From positions 5,862,501 to 5,926,500 of the forward strand of contig NZ_CP109434.1 of the NCBI RefSeq assembly GCF_036227105.1: 64,000 nucleotides of DNA. Direction: 5' to 3'. The position numbers and the translations under genes are program-made. Under the pieces are notes generated by a model. That model did no database searches and was not told the DNA's origin. It saw nothing but the letters and a program-made list of their open reading frames with translations. Shown piece after piece: positions 29,299-37,684 of the stretch. Each line of letters starts with the position of its first letter. Position 1 is the stretch's first letter. The DNA comes from Amycolatopsis sp. NBC_01488. GTDB taxonomy: Bacteria > Actinomycetota > Actinomycetes > Mycobacteriales > Pseudonocardiaceae.

Positions 29299-30212
29299 TG
29301 GACGAGCCGGCACCGGTCCCGGCACCGGCTCCGGAGGACCTGGTTCCCGAAGAGCACCAGACGGTGCACGGCGGGATGATCCCCGAAGGCGTCAACACCG
29401 AGGAACTGAGCACGTCGAAGTTCAAGGTGCGGCTGGCCAACTTCGAGGGACCGTTCGACCTGCTGCTGCAGCTGATCTCGCAGCACCAGCTCGACGTCAC
29501 CGAGGTGGCGCTGCACCGGGTCACCGACGACTTCATCGCGTACACGCGGGCGCTGGGCACCGACTGGAACCTCGACGAGACGACGGAGTTCCTGGTCATC
29601 GCGGCAACGCTCCTGGATTTGAAGGCAGCACGCCTGCTGCCCGCGGCCGAGGTCGAGAGCGAGGACGACCTGGCGCTGCTCGAAGCACGTGACCTGCTGT
29701 TCGCGCGCGTGCTGCAGTACCGCGCGTACAAGCAGGTGGCAGCCCTGTTCGGCGAGCTGGAGCAGGGCGCGCTGCGGCGCTACCCGCGATCGGTGGCGCT
29801 GGAGGACCGGTTCGTCGGGCTGCTGCCCGAGGTCATGCTGGGCGTGACGCCGGAGAAGTTCGCGGAGATCGCGGTGGCGGTCTTCCGGCCGAAGCCGCCG
29901 CCGACGGTGTCGATCGCCCACATCCACATGGGCCGCATCTCGGTGCGCGAGCACGCGGCGGTGCTGCGGGTGATGCTGGCGGAACGCGGGCAGGCGACGT
30001 TCGGCGAGCTGGTCGACGACTGCGAGCACACGGTCGAGATCGTGGCGCGCTTCCTGGCGCTGCTGGAGCTCTACCGCGAGGCGACGGTCCAGTTCGAGCA
30101 GACCGAGGCACTGGCGGAGCTGCACGTCCGCTGGACGGGCGGCTCGAAGGAAGAGGCCTCCGCGGCGGCCGAGCTGGACCGCATCGCCGGAGACGAAGAG
30201 GAGTACGGGTGA
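29298..30212 (+). CDS. scpA: Segregation and condensation protein A
   Basis: The 304-aa kleisin has the conserved N-terminal helical domain FKVRLANFEGPFDLLLQLIS and HQLDVTEVALHRVTDDFIAY, and a C-terminal winged helix (AVLRVMLAERGQATFGELV). ScpA bridges SMC heads and binds ScpB. The first 40 residues are a Pro/Glu-rich extension. ATG 29298 overlaps the upstream stop (TGATG) and the stop overlaps scpB, so the operon is tightly coupled. Confidence 0.95.
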   Translation: MDEPAPVPAPAPEDLVPEEHQTVHGGMIPEGVNTEELSTSKFKVRLANFEGPFDLLLQLISQHQLDVTEVALHRVTDDFIAYTRALGTDWNLDETTEFLVIAATLLDLKAARLLPAAEVESEDDLALLEARDLLFARVLQYRAYKQVAALFGELEQGALRRYPRSVALEDRFVGLLPEVMLGVTPEKFAEIAVAVFRPKPPPTVSIAHIHMGRISVREHAAVLRVMLAERGQATFGELVDDCEHTVEIVARFLALLELYREATVQFEQTEALAELHVRWTGGSKEEASAAAELDRIAGDEEEYG

Positions 30213-31351
30213 GCCCCGAAGAAAACGACCGGGTGGAAGCACCGCAACCGCCGGTGCCGCCGGTGGGCGAGCCGGCCGAGGTGCCGTCCGCCGGGGTCGA
30301 GGCACCGGAACCGCCTGCGGGTGAGCCTGCCGAGGGCGCGGCGGAGCTGGCTCTCGAAGAGGCGCTGTCCGGCGAGCCGGTCACCGAGGACGGCGAGCCG
30401 GTGGTCGAGGAGGCCACTGCCGAGGCGGCCGAAGCCGCGGCCGCCGACGAAGCTTCGGTCGAGGTGGCTGCCGAGCCTGAGGTCGGTGGCGCTGCCGCTG
30501 TTGAGCCGGCTGATGTCCCCGGGTCGGCGGCTGATGCTGCCGCCGAGCCGGCTGAGGTGGCTGCCGAGCCTGAGGTCGATGGCGCTGCCGCTGTTGAGCC
30601 GGCCGAAGCGCCCGGGTCGGAGGCTGATGCTGCCGCCGAGCCGGCTGAGGTGGCTGCCGAGCCTGAGGTCGATGGCGCTGCCGCTGTTGAGCCGGCCGAA
30701 GCCCCCGAGTCGGAGGCCGAGGTCGCCGCCGAGCCGGTCGACCTCGACCCCGCTGATCCCGAGTCCGACCTCGTCGCCGCGGGCGATGCCGACTCGCTGC
30801 CCGACGTCACCTCCGACGAGGCCCTCGAAGCCGCCCTCGAGGCCCTTCTCCTCGTCGTCGACTCGCCCGCCAGTGAGGAACTCCTCGCCGAAACCGTCGG
30901 GCAGCCCAAGGCGCGGATCGTCGTCGCGCTCCGGACCATGGCGCAGAAGTTCACCGACCGCTCCTCCGGGATCGACCTGCGGCGCGTCGGCGAAGGGTGG
31001 CGGTTCTACACTAGGGACGTCTACGCCCCGTTCGTGGAGAAGCTCCTGCTGGACGGCCAGCGGTCGAAGCTGACCCGGGCCGCGCTGGAGAGCCTCGCCG
31101 TGATCGCGTACCGGCAGCCGGTGACCCGTGCGCGGGTCGCCGCGGTGCGCGGCGTGAACGTGGACGGCGTGATCCGGACGCTCCTCGCGCGCGGCCTCAT
31201 CGAAGAGATGGGGACCGACCCCGAGACGACCGGCACGCTGTACGTGACGACCGAGCTGTTCCTGGAGCGACTGGGGCTGTCGTCACTGAACGACCTGCCC
31301 GCCATCGCTCCGTTGCTACCCGAAGTGGACACCATCGATGACATCCAGTGA
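30209..31351 (+). CDS. scpB: Segregation and condensation protein B with long acidic repeat extension
   Basis: The 380-aa protein is about twice the usual ScpB length. Residues 1 to about 195 are an acidic, Ala/Glu/Pro-rich, presumably disordered extension with three 31-aa repeats (AEPAEVAAEPEVDGAAAVEP core). The ScpB domain of two winged helices runs from about 197 (DEALEAALEALLLVVDSPAS) through SLAVIAYRQPVTRARVAAVR and ends near 350. ScpB dimers bind ScpA and SMC. The start GTG 30209 overlaps the scpA stop (GTGA); no later start has a better Shine-Dalgarno, so the extension is probably translated. Confidence 0.93.
   Translation: MSPEENDRVEAPQPPVPPVGEPAEVPSAGVEAPEPPAGEPAEGAAELALEEALSGEPVTEDGEPVVEEATAEAAEAAAADEASVEVAAEPEVGGAAAVEPADVPGSAADAAAEPAEVAAEPEVDGAAAVEPAEAPGSEADAAAEPAEVAAEPEVDGAAAVEPAEAPESEAEVAAEPVDLDPADPESDLVAAGDADSLPDVTSDEALEAALEALLLVVDSPASEELLAETVGQPKARIVVALRTMAQKFTDRSSGIDLRRVGEGWRFYTRDVYAPFVEKLLLDGQRSKLTRAALESLAVIAYRQPVTRARVAAVRGVNVDGVIRTLLARGLIEEMGTDPETTGTLYVTTELFLERLGLSSLNDLPAIAPLLPEVDTIDDIQ
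30464..30742 (+). repeat. Three 93-bp tandem repeats inside scpB
   Basis: Copies start at 30464, 30557 and 30650 with GTGGCTGCCGAGCCTGAGGT. Copies 2 and 3 are nearly identical, copy 1 is more diverged. The 93-bp period keeps frame and encodes the 31-aa acidic units. The near identity of copies 2 and 3 suggests recent expansion. Confidence 0.9.
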
Positions 31352-32090
31352 ACACCCCGACGGCATCCGCCTGCAGAAGGTGCTGTCGCAGGCCGGGGTC
31401 GCCTCCCGGCGTGCGGCGGAGGACCTGATCGCGGCCGGCCGGGTCGAGGTGAACGGCGAGGTCGTCACCGAGCTGGGCCGCCGGGTGCACCCGGACGAGG
31501 CGATCATCCACGTCGACGGCACCCGCGTGAACCTGCGCGACGACCTGATCTACCTCGCCCTGAACAAGCCCAAGGGCGTGCACTCGACCATGTCGGACGA
31601 CCGCGGCCGCCCGTGCGTCGGCGACTACCTGGCCGGCCGCTACGAGGAGACCCCCGGCGTCGTGCACGTCGGGCGGCTCGACGAGAACACCGAGGGCCTG
31701 CTGCTGCTCACCAACGACGGCGACCTCGGGCACCGGCTGATGCACCCGTCCTACCGGGTGCTCAAGACCTACCTCGCCGAGGTCGACGGCCTCGTGCCGC
31801 GCGGCCTGGGCAAGGAACTGCGCAACGGCTGGGAGCTGCCGGACGGCATCGTCAAGGTCGACCAGTTCCGGGTCAAGGACATGCACTCCGGCAAGTCGCT
31901 GGTGGAGCTGGTCATCCACGAGGGCAAGAAGCACATCGTGCGCCGCCTGCTCAAGGACACCGGGCACCCGGTGCTCAAGCTGGTCCGCACCGCGGTCGGC
32001 GACGTCCAGCTCGGCAACCAGCGCGTCGGCTCGATCCGGCGGCTGACGAAGACCGAGGTCGGCGCGCTCTACCGCAACGTCGAGCTCTGA
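31338..32090 (+). CDS. Pseudouridine synthase, RsuA/RluB family
   Basis: The 250-aa protein has an N-terminal S4 domain (RLQKVLSQAGVASRRAAEDL) and the RluB/RsuA catalytic motif VGRLDENTEGLLLLTNDGD, with catalytic Asp near residue 114. It converts a uridine of rRNA (by family, 23S) to pseudouridine. ATG 31338 overlaps the scpB end by 14 nt. The scpA-scpB-pseudouridine synthase order is conserved (Rv1709-Rv1711). Confidence 0.93.
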   Translation: MTSSEHPDGIRLQKVLSQAGVASRRAAEDLIAAGRVEVNGEVVTELGRRVHPDEAIIHVDGTRVNLRDDLIYLALNKPKGVHSTMSDDRGRPCVGDYLAGRYEETPGVVHVGRLDENTEGLLLLTNDGDLGHRLMHPSYRVLKTYLAEVDGLVPRGLGKELRNGWELPDGIVKVDQFRVKDMHSGKSLVELVIHEGKKHIVRRLLKDTGHPVLKLVRTAVGDVQLGNQRVGSIRRLTKTEVGALYRNVEL

Positions 32091-32098
32091 CGCCGCTC

Positions 32099-32146
32099 TT
32101 TGGGGGTCCGGGTGGCGAAGCCCCCGGCCTGGGGCGAAGCCCCGGT
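32099..32146. repeat. Dispersed double-hairpin repeat, copy 2
   Basis: This is nearly identical to the element at 19547-19596: TGGGGGTCCGGGTGGCGAAG with CCCCC pairing, followed by GGGGCGAAGCCCC. It fills the gap between convergent genes (pseudouridine synthase and methyltransferase), where the stems could act as a two-way terminator. Confidence 0.7.
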
Positions 32147-32148
32147 TG

Positions 32149-32961
32149 TCAGAGCACGGCGGTGACGAACCCGTCCGGGGTCTGCTCGTCCTGGCGGCCG
32201 TACCCCGCCGCCAGCTCCGAGCGGGTGACTGTGGCGGGCTCCCAGCCGTGCTCGCGCAGCCACTGCGGGGCCCGGTCGCCGAGGCCGCCCTTCCGCAGGC
32301 GCGTGACGTGCTCACCGCCCGGGGCCGCCTTGGCGCGCGCCAGCAGGCTATCCGGCGCGTCGCCCGGCCGGTGTTCGAACGACACCCGGCTACCCGGCGC
32401 GGACAGCTCGCCCACGGTGGTCAGCAGCCGGGAAGCCTCCTCGTACGACAGGTAGATCAACAGCCCCTCGGCCAGCCACGCCGTCGGCACGGCGGGGTCG
32501 AACCCGGCTTCGCGCAGCGGCGCGGCCCAATCCTCCCGTAGGTCCGCGCGCACGACGATCCGCGCGCACGCCGGTGTGGCGCCCTGCGTGGCGAGCACGT
32601 CGTCCTTGAACGCCAGCACATCCGGTAGGTCCAGCTCGAACAGCCGGGTGCCCGGCGGCCAGGCCAGCCGGAACGCCCGCGCGTCGAGCCCGGCCGCGAG
32701 GAGCACGACCTGCGCGCAGCCGGCGTCGAGCAGGTAGTCGTCGAAGAACCGGGTCCGGATGGCGACCTGCGGGTAGATCAGGGCGCCCAGGCCCGCCTGC
32801 GCGCTGCCGCGTTCCAGGCCGGGGAGGGCCGAGCGGCCCGCCGCGAAGAACGCGGCCGCGTAGGGGTCGTCGAACAGGCGGTCCGGGCGGCTGCTTTCGT
32901 AGGCGCGCAACGCGGCGACGCCGACAGCCGTGCGGCTCACTGCGGGCAGGGACTCCGTCAC
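32149..32961 (-). CDS. Class I SAM-dependent methyltransferase, LCMT-like (SAM-MT_3 group)
   Basis: The 270-aa protein belongs to the group of actinobacterial S-adenosylmethionine-dependent methyltransferases related to leucine carboxyl methyltransferase. It has RTRFFDDYLL near the start, QVVLLAAGLDARAFRL as the SAM loop, FELDLPDVLAFKD as the acidic-loop motif, and WLAEGLLIYLSYEEA. The substrate is unknown; relatives are often expanded in mycobacteria. GTG 32961 gives the family N-terminus, and TACGGT lies 6 nt upstream, so a leaderless mRNA is likely. It is divergent from the X-Pro peptidase. Confidence 0.87.
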   Translation of the reverse strand: MTESLPAVSRTAVGVAALRAYESSRPDRLFDDPYAAAFFAAGRSALPGLERGSAQAGLGALIYPQVAIRTRFFDDYLLDAGCAQVVLLAAGLDARAFRLAWPPGTRLFELDLPDVLAFKDDVLATQGATPACARIVVRADLREDWAAPLREAGFDPAVPTAWLAEGLLIYLSYEEASRLLTTVGELSAPGSRVSFEHRPGDAPDSLLARAKAAPGGEHVTRLRKGGLGDRAPQWLREHGWEPATVTRSELAAGYGRQDEQTPDGFVTAVL

Positions 32962-32967
32962 GGGGCC

Positions 32968-33020
32968 ACCGTACGCCCGACTTTCCGCCGTGGCGGTGGT
33001 GATCCCCGGCTCGCTAGCGT
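32968..33020. promoter_or_regulatory. Divergent putative leaderless promoters, methyltransferase and X-Pro peptidase
   Basis: Minus strand TACGGT (32968-32973) lies 6 nt before GTG 32961. Plus strand TAGCGT (33015-33020) lies 7 nt before ATG 33028. The whole intergenic space is 66 bp. Confidence 0.45.
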
Positions 33021-33027
33021 GACGGGC

Positions 33028-34869
33028 ATGCGACTCGGGGTGGTGTGCGGGGTCCTCGCGGTGCTCGTGGCCGGCACGGTGGCGCCGGCCGCCGCGGCGC
33101 CCGCGGCGAGCGAGCCGGTCTACGACTACGCGAAGGCGGTCCGTGAAACCGTCTGGGTCGACATCGGCCACGACGGCGACGGCGACGGCAAGCCCGACCG
33201 CGTCGCCGCCGACATCGTCCGGCCGAGCGAGCTGACCTCGGGCGTGCCGGTGATCATGGACGCCAGCCCGTACTACTCGTGCTGCGGGCGCGGCAACGAG
33301 AGCGAGCTCAAGTCGTACGACAGCGCCGGGAAGCCGGTGAAGTTCCCCCTGTTCTACGACAATTACTTCGTGCCGCGCGGGTACGCCGTGGTGCTCGTCG
33401 ACCTGGTCGGGACGAACCGGTCCGCCGGCTGCGCGGACGTCGGCGGCGCTTCGGACGTCGACTCGGCGCGCAAGGTCGTCGACTGGCTGAACGGGCGCGC
33501 CACCGGGTACAGCGCGAAGACCGGCGGGAGCGCGGTGACCGCGGGCTGGAGCTCCGGGAACGTCGGCATGATCGGGAAGTCCTACGACGGCACGATCGCC
33601 AACGGCGTCGCGGCGACCGGTGTCGCGGGGCTGAAGACGATCGTGCCGATCTCGGCGATCAGCTCCTGGTACGACTACTACCGCTCCGACGGCGCGACGT
33701 TCGGCTTCAACCCGGACGGGCTGGCGCAGACCGTCGAAGCAGGCAACAGCGGGCAGAACTGCTCCGCGCAGAACCAGGTCCTCAAGCAGGGCGCGACGGC
33801 CAACGGCGACTACGGGCCGCAGTGGGCGGACCGGGACTACGCCGCGCACGCGGGCACCGTGCGCGCGAGCGTGCTGCTGTCGCACGGCGTCAACGACCTG
33901 AACGTCAAGACGATCAACTTCGGCCAGTGGTGGAGCGGGCTGAACGTCGAGAAGAAGATCTGGCTGTCGCAGACCGGGCACGTCGACCCGTTCGACTACC
34001 GGCGCGCCGACTGGGTCGACCTGCTGCACCGGTGGTTCGACCACTACCTGCTGGGCCTCGACAACGGCGTCCAGAACGGGCCGCAGGCCAGCGTCGAGCG
34101 GCAGCCGGACCAGTGGGCCGACCAGAGTGCCTACCCGGCCGCCGGCGCGGTGGCCACGACCTTGCGGCCGCACACCTCCGGTTCGCTCGGCACCGCGACG
34201 GCGTCGGGGACGGCGTCGTTCACCGACAACCCGAACGCCGGCGAGGACACCTGGGTGACGAACCCGGGCAGCGCGGCGCTGACCTACTCGACCGGCACGC
34301 TGGCCTCGGACCTGCAGGTGTCCGGGACGACGTCGATCACGGTGACGGCGACGCCGAGCACGGCGTCGGCCCGGCTTTCCGCGCTGCTGGTGGACCTCGG
34401 CGCGGCGACGATCCGCAACTTCGCCGGCAGCGGCGAAGGGGTCAAGACGGGGACCACGGAGAACTGCTGGGGCTCGTCGGCGCCGGGTGACGATGCCTGC
34501 TACAAGATCACGTCGGCGGACGTGAAGAAGGTCGGCTACACGATCCTCAGCCGCGGCTGGGCGGACCTGGCGAACTACGCTTCCCTTGCGCAGGAACGGG
34601 TTCTGACGCCGGGGACGGCGTACACGATGACGTTCCGGCTGGCCTCGACCGACCACGTCGTGCCGAAGGGGCACGCGCTGGCGTTGATCATCGGCGGCAC
34701 GGACGGGAGCTTCATCCGCGGCCCGGCCCAGCCGGGGCGGGTCACGCTGGAGCTGGCCCGGACGTCGGCGTCGGTCCCGCTGGTGGGCATCCCGCAGGCC
34801 GCGACGACCCACCCGGCCCCGGCCGGCGGCGCGTTCGTGCCGTCGGCGGGCCGGGCGGACCTGCGCTAG
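33028..34869 (+). CDS. Secreted X-Pro dipeptidyl-peptidase (S15, CocE/NonD family)
   Basis: The 613-aa protein starts with a signal peptide (MRLGVVCGVLAVLVAGTVAP ... AAAAP). The alpha/beta-hydrolase domain has the nucleophile motif GKSYDGT (Ser near 184), Asp in SHGVNDLNV and His in TGHVDP. A C-terminal jelly-roll follows (GTASFTDNPNAGEDTWV onward). It releases X-Pro dipeptides or tripeptides outside the cell, like the streptomycete mycelium-associated Slp peptidases. ATG 33028 is chosen over GTG 33019 because TAGCGT is 7 nt upstream. The convergent antiporter gene shares its stop tetranucleotide CTAG. Confidence 0.9.
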   Translation: MRLGVVCGVLAVLVAGTVAPAAAAPAASEPVYDYAKAVRETVWVDIGHDGDGDGKPDRVAADIVRPSELTSGVPVIMDASPYYSCCGRGNESELKSYDSAGKPVKFPLFYDNYFVPRGYAVVLVDLVGTNRSAGCADVGGASDVDSARKVVDWLNGRATGYSAKTGGSAVTAGWSSGNVGMIGKSYDGTIANGVAATGVAGLKTIVPISAISSWYDYYRSDGATFGFNPDGLAQTVEAGNSGQNCSAQNQVLKQGATANGDYGPQWADRDYAAHAGTVRASVLLSHGVNDLNVKTINFGQWWSGLNVEKKIWLSQTGHVDPFDYRRADWVDLLHRWFDHYLLGLDNGVQNGPQASVERQPDQWADQSAYPAAGAVATTLRPHTSGSLGTATASGTASFTDNPNAGEDTWVTNPGSAALTYSTGTLASDLQVSGTTSITVTATPSTASARLSALLVDLGAATIRNFAGSGEGVKTGTTENCWGSSAPGDDACYKITSADVKKVGYTILSRGWADLANYASLAQERVLTPGTAYTMTFRLASTDHVVPKGHALALIIGGTDGSFIRGPAQPGRVTLELARTSASVPLVGIPQAATTHPAPAGGAFVPSAGRADLR

Positions 34870-36059
34870 CTCGCTTCGGCCGCCGCGGTCTGGGTGGCCG
34901 TCTTCCGGTGCAGCGCGCGGGCGATCGGCTCCACCACCCGCGCCGCCGTCGGGCCGAGGATCGCCATCAGCAGCACGTACGCCGTCGCCAACGCGGCCAG
35001 TTCGCCGTCCACCGCGCCCGCCGTCACCGCCAGGCCCGCGATGACGATCGAGAACTCGCCCCGGGCCACCAACGCCGCTCCGGCGCGGGCCCGGCCCATC
35101 TTCCCGATGCCCTGCCGCCGCGCCGCCCACCAGCCGGTGCCGACCTTCGTCAGCGTCGTCACCACCGCGAGCACGATCGCCCAGCCGAGCACCGGCGGGA
35201 TCGACGCCGGGTTCGTGTTGAGCCCGAACACCACGAAGAACACCGCCGCGAACAGGTCCCGCAGCGGTTCGAGCAGGTGCGTCGCGTTCTCCGCCGTCGA
35301 GCCCGAGATCGCGATGCCGAGCAGGAACGCGCCGACCGCGGCCGACACCTGCATCGCCGAGGCCAGCCCGGCCACCAGCAGCGCCGCGCCGAGGACCTTG
35401 AGCAGGAACACTTCGCGGTCCGGGCTGTCGACGGCGGCCGAGACGTACCGGCCGAACTTCAGGGCGATCACCAGGACCACGGTGATCACCAGCAGCGAGA
35501 TCCCGACGGCCTCCAGGCCGCCGAGGAACGAGACGCCGCCCAGCACCGCCGTGAGGATCGGCAGGTAGAGCGCCATCACCAGGTCCTCGAACACGAGGAT
35601 CGACAGCACCACCGGCGTCTCGCGGTTGCCGAGCCGGCCGAGGTCGCCGAGGACCTTCGCGACGATGCCGGACGACGAGATGTACGTGACGCCCGCCAGC
35701 ACCATCGCGCCGACCGGGCCCCAGCCCAGCAGCAGCGCGACGGCCGCGCCGGGGGCGGCGTTGAGGACGATGTCGAGCAGGCCCGCCGTCCACGAGCGGC
35801 GCAGCCCGGTGAACAGCTCGGCCGCGGAGTACTCCAGGCCGAGCAGCAGGAGCAGCAGCACGACGCCGATTTCGCCGGCGAGGTGGGTGAAGCCGCCGAT
35901 GTCGGTCAGCGGGATCAGCCCGCCGGAGCCGAAGCAGAGGCCGCCGAGCAGGTAGAGCGGGATGGGGGAGAGGCCGATCTTCCCGGCCAGGCGTCCGAGC
36001 GCGCCCAGCACGAAGAAGACCGCCCCCAGTTCGATCAGGGACAGCGCGGTGTGGTCCAT
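34866..36059 (-). CDS. CPA2-family K+(Na+)/H+ antiporter, KhtU-like
   Basis: The 397-aa membrane protein has about 12 helices and the CPA2 features GLLDIVLNAAPGAAVALLLG, SSSGIVAKVLGDLGRLGNRE and ILVFEDLVMALYLP (conserved FED in the transport core). It lacks a C-terminal RCK/TrkA-N domain. The regulatory subunit is encoded by the gene 7 nt upstream, the arrangement of Bacillus KhtTU. It likely exports K+ or Na+ in exchange for protons under alkaline or electrophile stress. It ends on CTAG shared with the convergent peptidase gene. Confidence 0.88.
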   Translation of the reverse strand: MDHTALSLIELGAVFFVLGALGRLAGKIGLSPIPLYLLGGLCFGSGGLIPLTDIGGFTHLAGEIGVVLLLLLLGLEYSAAELFTGLRRSWTAGLLDIVLNAAPGAAVALLLGWGPVGAMVLAGVTYISSSGIVAKVLGDLGRLGNRETPVVLSILVFEDLVMALYLPILTAVLGGVSFLGGLEAVGISLLVITVVLVIALKFGRYVSAAVDSPDREVFLLKVLGAALLVAGLASAMQVSAAVGAFLLGIAISGSTAENATHLLEPLRDLFAAVFFVVFGLNTNPASIPPVLGWAIVLAVVTTLTKVGTGWWAARRQGIGKMGRARAGAALVARGEFSIVIAGLAVTAGAVDGELAALATAYVLLMAILGPTAARVVEPIARALHRKTATQTAAAEAS

Positions 36060-36066
36060 CGGCCGC

Positions 36067-36549
36067 TCAGCCGTACTTGAGGATCTTGACGGCGGCTTCG
36101 AGGCCTTCGCCCGTGCCGACCGCAACCAGCAGGTCGCCGCCGGTCAGCGTGAAGTCCGGGGTCGGCGACGGGTGCACCTGGCCGGCCCGCGCCACCGCGA
36201 CCACCGAAACGCCGGTGCGGGTGCGCATCGCCGTGTCGCCGAGCGTGCGGCCGTCGAACGGCCCGGACGGCTTGACCGGCAGCTGCCGCGTGCTGATTCC
36301 CGGCAGGTCCCGGTGCTCCTCCGTGAGCTGCGCGACCAGCTGCGGCGCGCCGAGCAGGTTGGCCAATGCGCCCGCCTCGTCCGCGGTCAGCGGGATCGAG
36401 GCGGCGCAGGCGTCGGGATCGTCCGATTTGGAGACGATCAGCTCGATGTGGCCGTCCCGCTGGGTGACGACGCCGATGCGGCGGCCGGTACGGGTGGCGA
36501 AGTCCTTGCGGACCCCGATGCCGGGCAGGGGCGTTACTTCGACGTTCAC
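36067..36549 (-). CDS. Antiporter regulatory subunit, KhtT-like with RCK-C (TrkA-C) domain
   Basis: The 160-aa protein has an N-terminal domain (VEVTPLPGIGVRKDFATRTG) characteristic of KhtT-type subunits. Its C-terminal TrkA-C domain (RTLGDTAMRTRTGVSVVAVA, TGGDLLVAVGT) is expected to bind a nucleotide such as c-di-AMP. It is the first gene of the antiporter operon. GTG 36549 lies 6 nt after TACGGT and has no Shine-Dalgarno, pointing to leaderless translation. c-di-AMP control is inferred from the family. Confidence 0.87.
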   Translation of the reverse strand: MNVEVTPLPGIGVRKDFATRTGRRIGVVTQRDGHIELIVSKSDDPDACAASIPLTADEAGALANLLGAPQLVAQLTEEHRDLPGISTRQLPVKPSGPFDGRTLGDTAMRTRTGVSVVAVARAGQVHPSPTPDFTLTGGDLLVAVGTGEGLEAAVKILKYG

Positions 36550-36555
36550 CCAACC

Positions 36556-36561
36556 ACCGTA
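36556..36561 (-). promoter_or_regulatory. Putative -10 TACGGT for the khtT-khtU-like operon
   Basis: On the minus strand TACGGT is followed by 6 nt and then the GTG start of the regulatory subunit. No Shine-Dalgarno or clear -35 is present. Confidence 0.45.
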
Positions 36562-36586
36562 ACCCAGGTGTCCGATTCGCGGGATT

Positions 36587-36955
36587 TCAGCCGAGTAGCA
36601 GGAGCAGGCCCGCGACGATCATCACGACGGCGGTCAGGCCGTGGACGCCGAAGGCAATGGCCTTCTTTCCCTGGTGGCGCAGGACGATCAGCATGTCGAA
36701 GACGGGCCAGCCGGCCGCGACGAGGATGACCCAGCCCAGCGCGTGCGGGTCGCCGTAGATCATCAGGGCCAGCGGGATCAGGCCGGCCCCGATGTCGCGG
36801 CCGCCTTTGACGTTGAGGAAGGTCTCGGCGTTTTCGGGGACTTCCTTGAAGCCGAAGCCCGCGGCGATCTTCGCCGGCGCGAAGAGGTAGTTGAGGCCGA
36901 TGTAGATGATCCCGAGCGCGACGATCGCGACGAGGACGTAGCCGGTGACGACCAT
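36587..36955 (-). CDS. Small four-helix membrane protein, DUF4267 family
   Basis: The 122-aa protein has about four hydrophobic helices and the conserved segment FLNVKGGRDIGAGLIPLALM characteristic of DUF4267 proteins. Function is unknown. A GGAGGGAACACC Shine-Dalgarno precedes ATG 36955. It is divergent from a TetR-family gene across an array of four CTAGC-type palindromes, so it is the probable target of that regulator. Confidence 0.83.
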   Translation of the reverse strand: MVVTGYVLVAIVALGIIYIGLNYLFAPAKIAAGFGFKEVPENAETFLNVKGGRDIGAGLIPLALMIYGDPHALGWVILVAAGWPVFDMLIVLRHQGKKAIAFGVHGLTAVVMIVAGLLLLLG

Positions 36956-36974
36956 GGTGTTCCCTCCAGTGTTT

Positions 36975-37037
36975 CTAGCATCGCTAGGATTGCTAGCAAC
37001 GCTAATCTAGCGACGCTATTTTGTCTAGCAGTGCTAG
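36975..37037. promoter_or_regulatory. Array of four 13-bp TetR-type palindromes
   Basis: Copies are CTAGCATCGCTAG (36975), CTAGCAACGCTAA (36993), CTAGCGACGCTAT (37007) and CTAGCAGTGCTAG (37025). The spacing is 18, 14 and 18 bp, i.e. two pairs. The last copy overlaps TAGCAT (37035-37040), the probable -10 of the tetR gene, which fits autorepression. Confidence 0.8.
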
Positions 37038-37047
37038 CATGCGCCGT

Positions 37048-37614
37048 ATGACCCAGCGACAACGGCGTGTGCGCGACCGGACCGAACGCGGGCGGCGGAT
37101 CGTGGCCGCGGCCAGGGAGCTGGCCGAGGCGGAGGGCTGGGACGCGGTCACCACCCGGCGGCTCGCGGCCCTGATCGAGTACAGCCAGCCGGTGCTCTAC
37201 AGCCACTTCCCCGGCGGCAAGGACGCGATCATGACGGCGGCCGCGCTGGAGGGCTTCACCGAGCTGGCCGCGACGCTGGTGGCGGCCCGCGCTGGAGGCC
37301 TCGCCGGGGTGGGGGAGGCGTATGTGGCCTTCGCCGAGGAGAAACCGGCCCTCTACGACGCCATGTTCACGCTCGCCTCGGAGCTGCCGTTCGCCGAGGA
37401 CGACACCCCGGAGGTGATGAAGGCGTGCTTCGCCGCGCTCCTCGCGGTCATCGAGCCGACGGCGAAGGAGCAGGACGCGGGCGCGTTGACCGAGGTGTTC
37501 TGGAGCACGTTGCACGGCCTGGTGACCCTGGATCGCGGCCACCGGCTGTCCCCGGCCCACCGTGACGAGCGCCTCGCGCTGGTGGTCGCCCGCTTCGGCG
37601 CGCGGGGCGACTGA
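37048..37614 (+). CDS. TetR family transcriptional regulator
   Basis: The 188-aa protein has a TetR helix-turn-helix (about 18-60: IVAAARELAEAEGWDAVTTR, LIEYSQPVLYSHFPGGKDAI) and a divergent ligand domain of the TetR-C 13/WHG type. ATG 37048 lies 7 nt after TAGCAT, suggesting a leaderless transcript controlled by the overlapping palindrome. It is divergent from the DUF4267 gene. The ligand is unknown. Confidence 0.92.
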   Translation: MTQRQRRVRDRTERGRRIVAAARELAEAEGWDAVTTRRLAALIEYSQPVLYSHFPGGKDAIMTAAALEGFTELAATLVAARAGGLAGVGEAYVAFAEEKPALYDAMFTLASELPFAEDDTPEVMKACFAALLAVIEPTAKEQDAGALTEVFWSTLHGLVTLDRGHRLSPAHRDERLALVVARFGARGD

Positions 37615-37684
37615 TCTCCGCCGCACCCCGACCGGCAGAATGGACACCAAGCCGACCGATGACGAGAACGCGAGGAGTGTGCCG

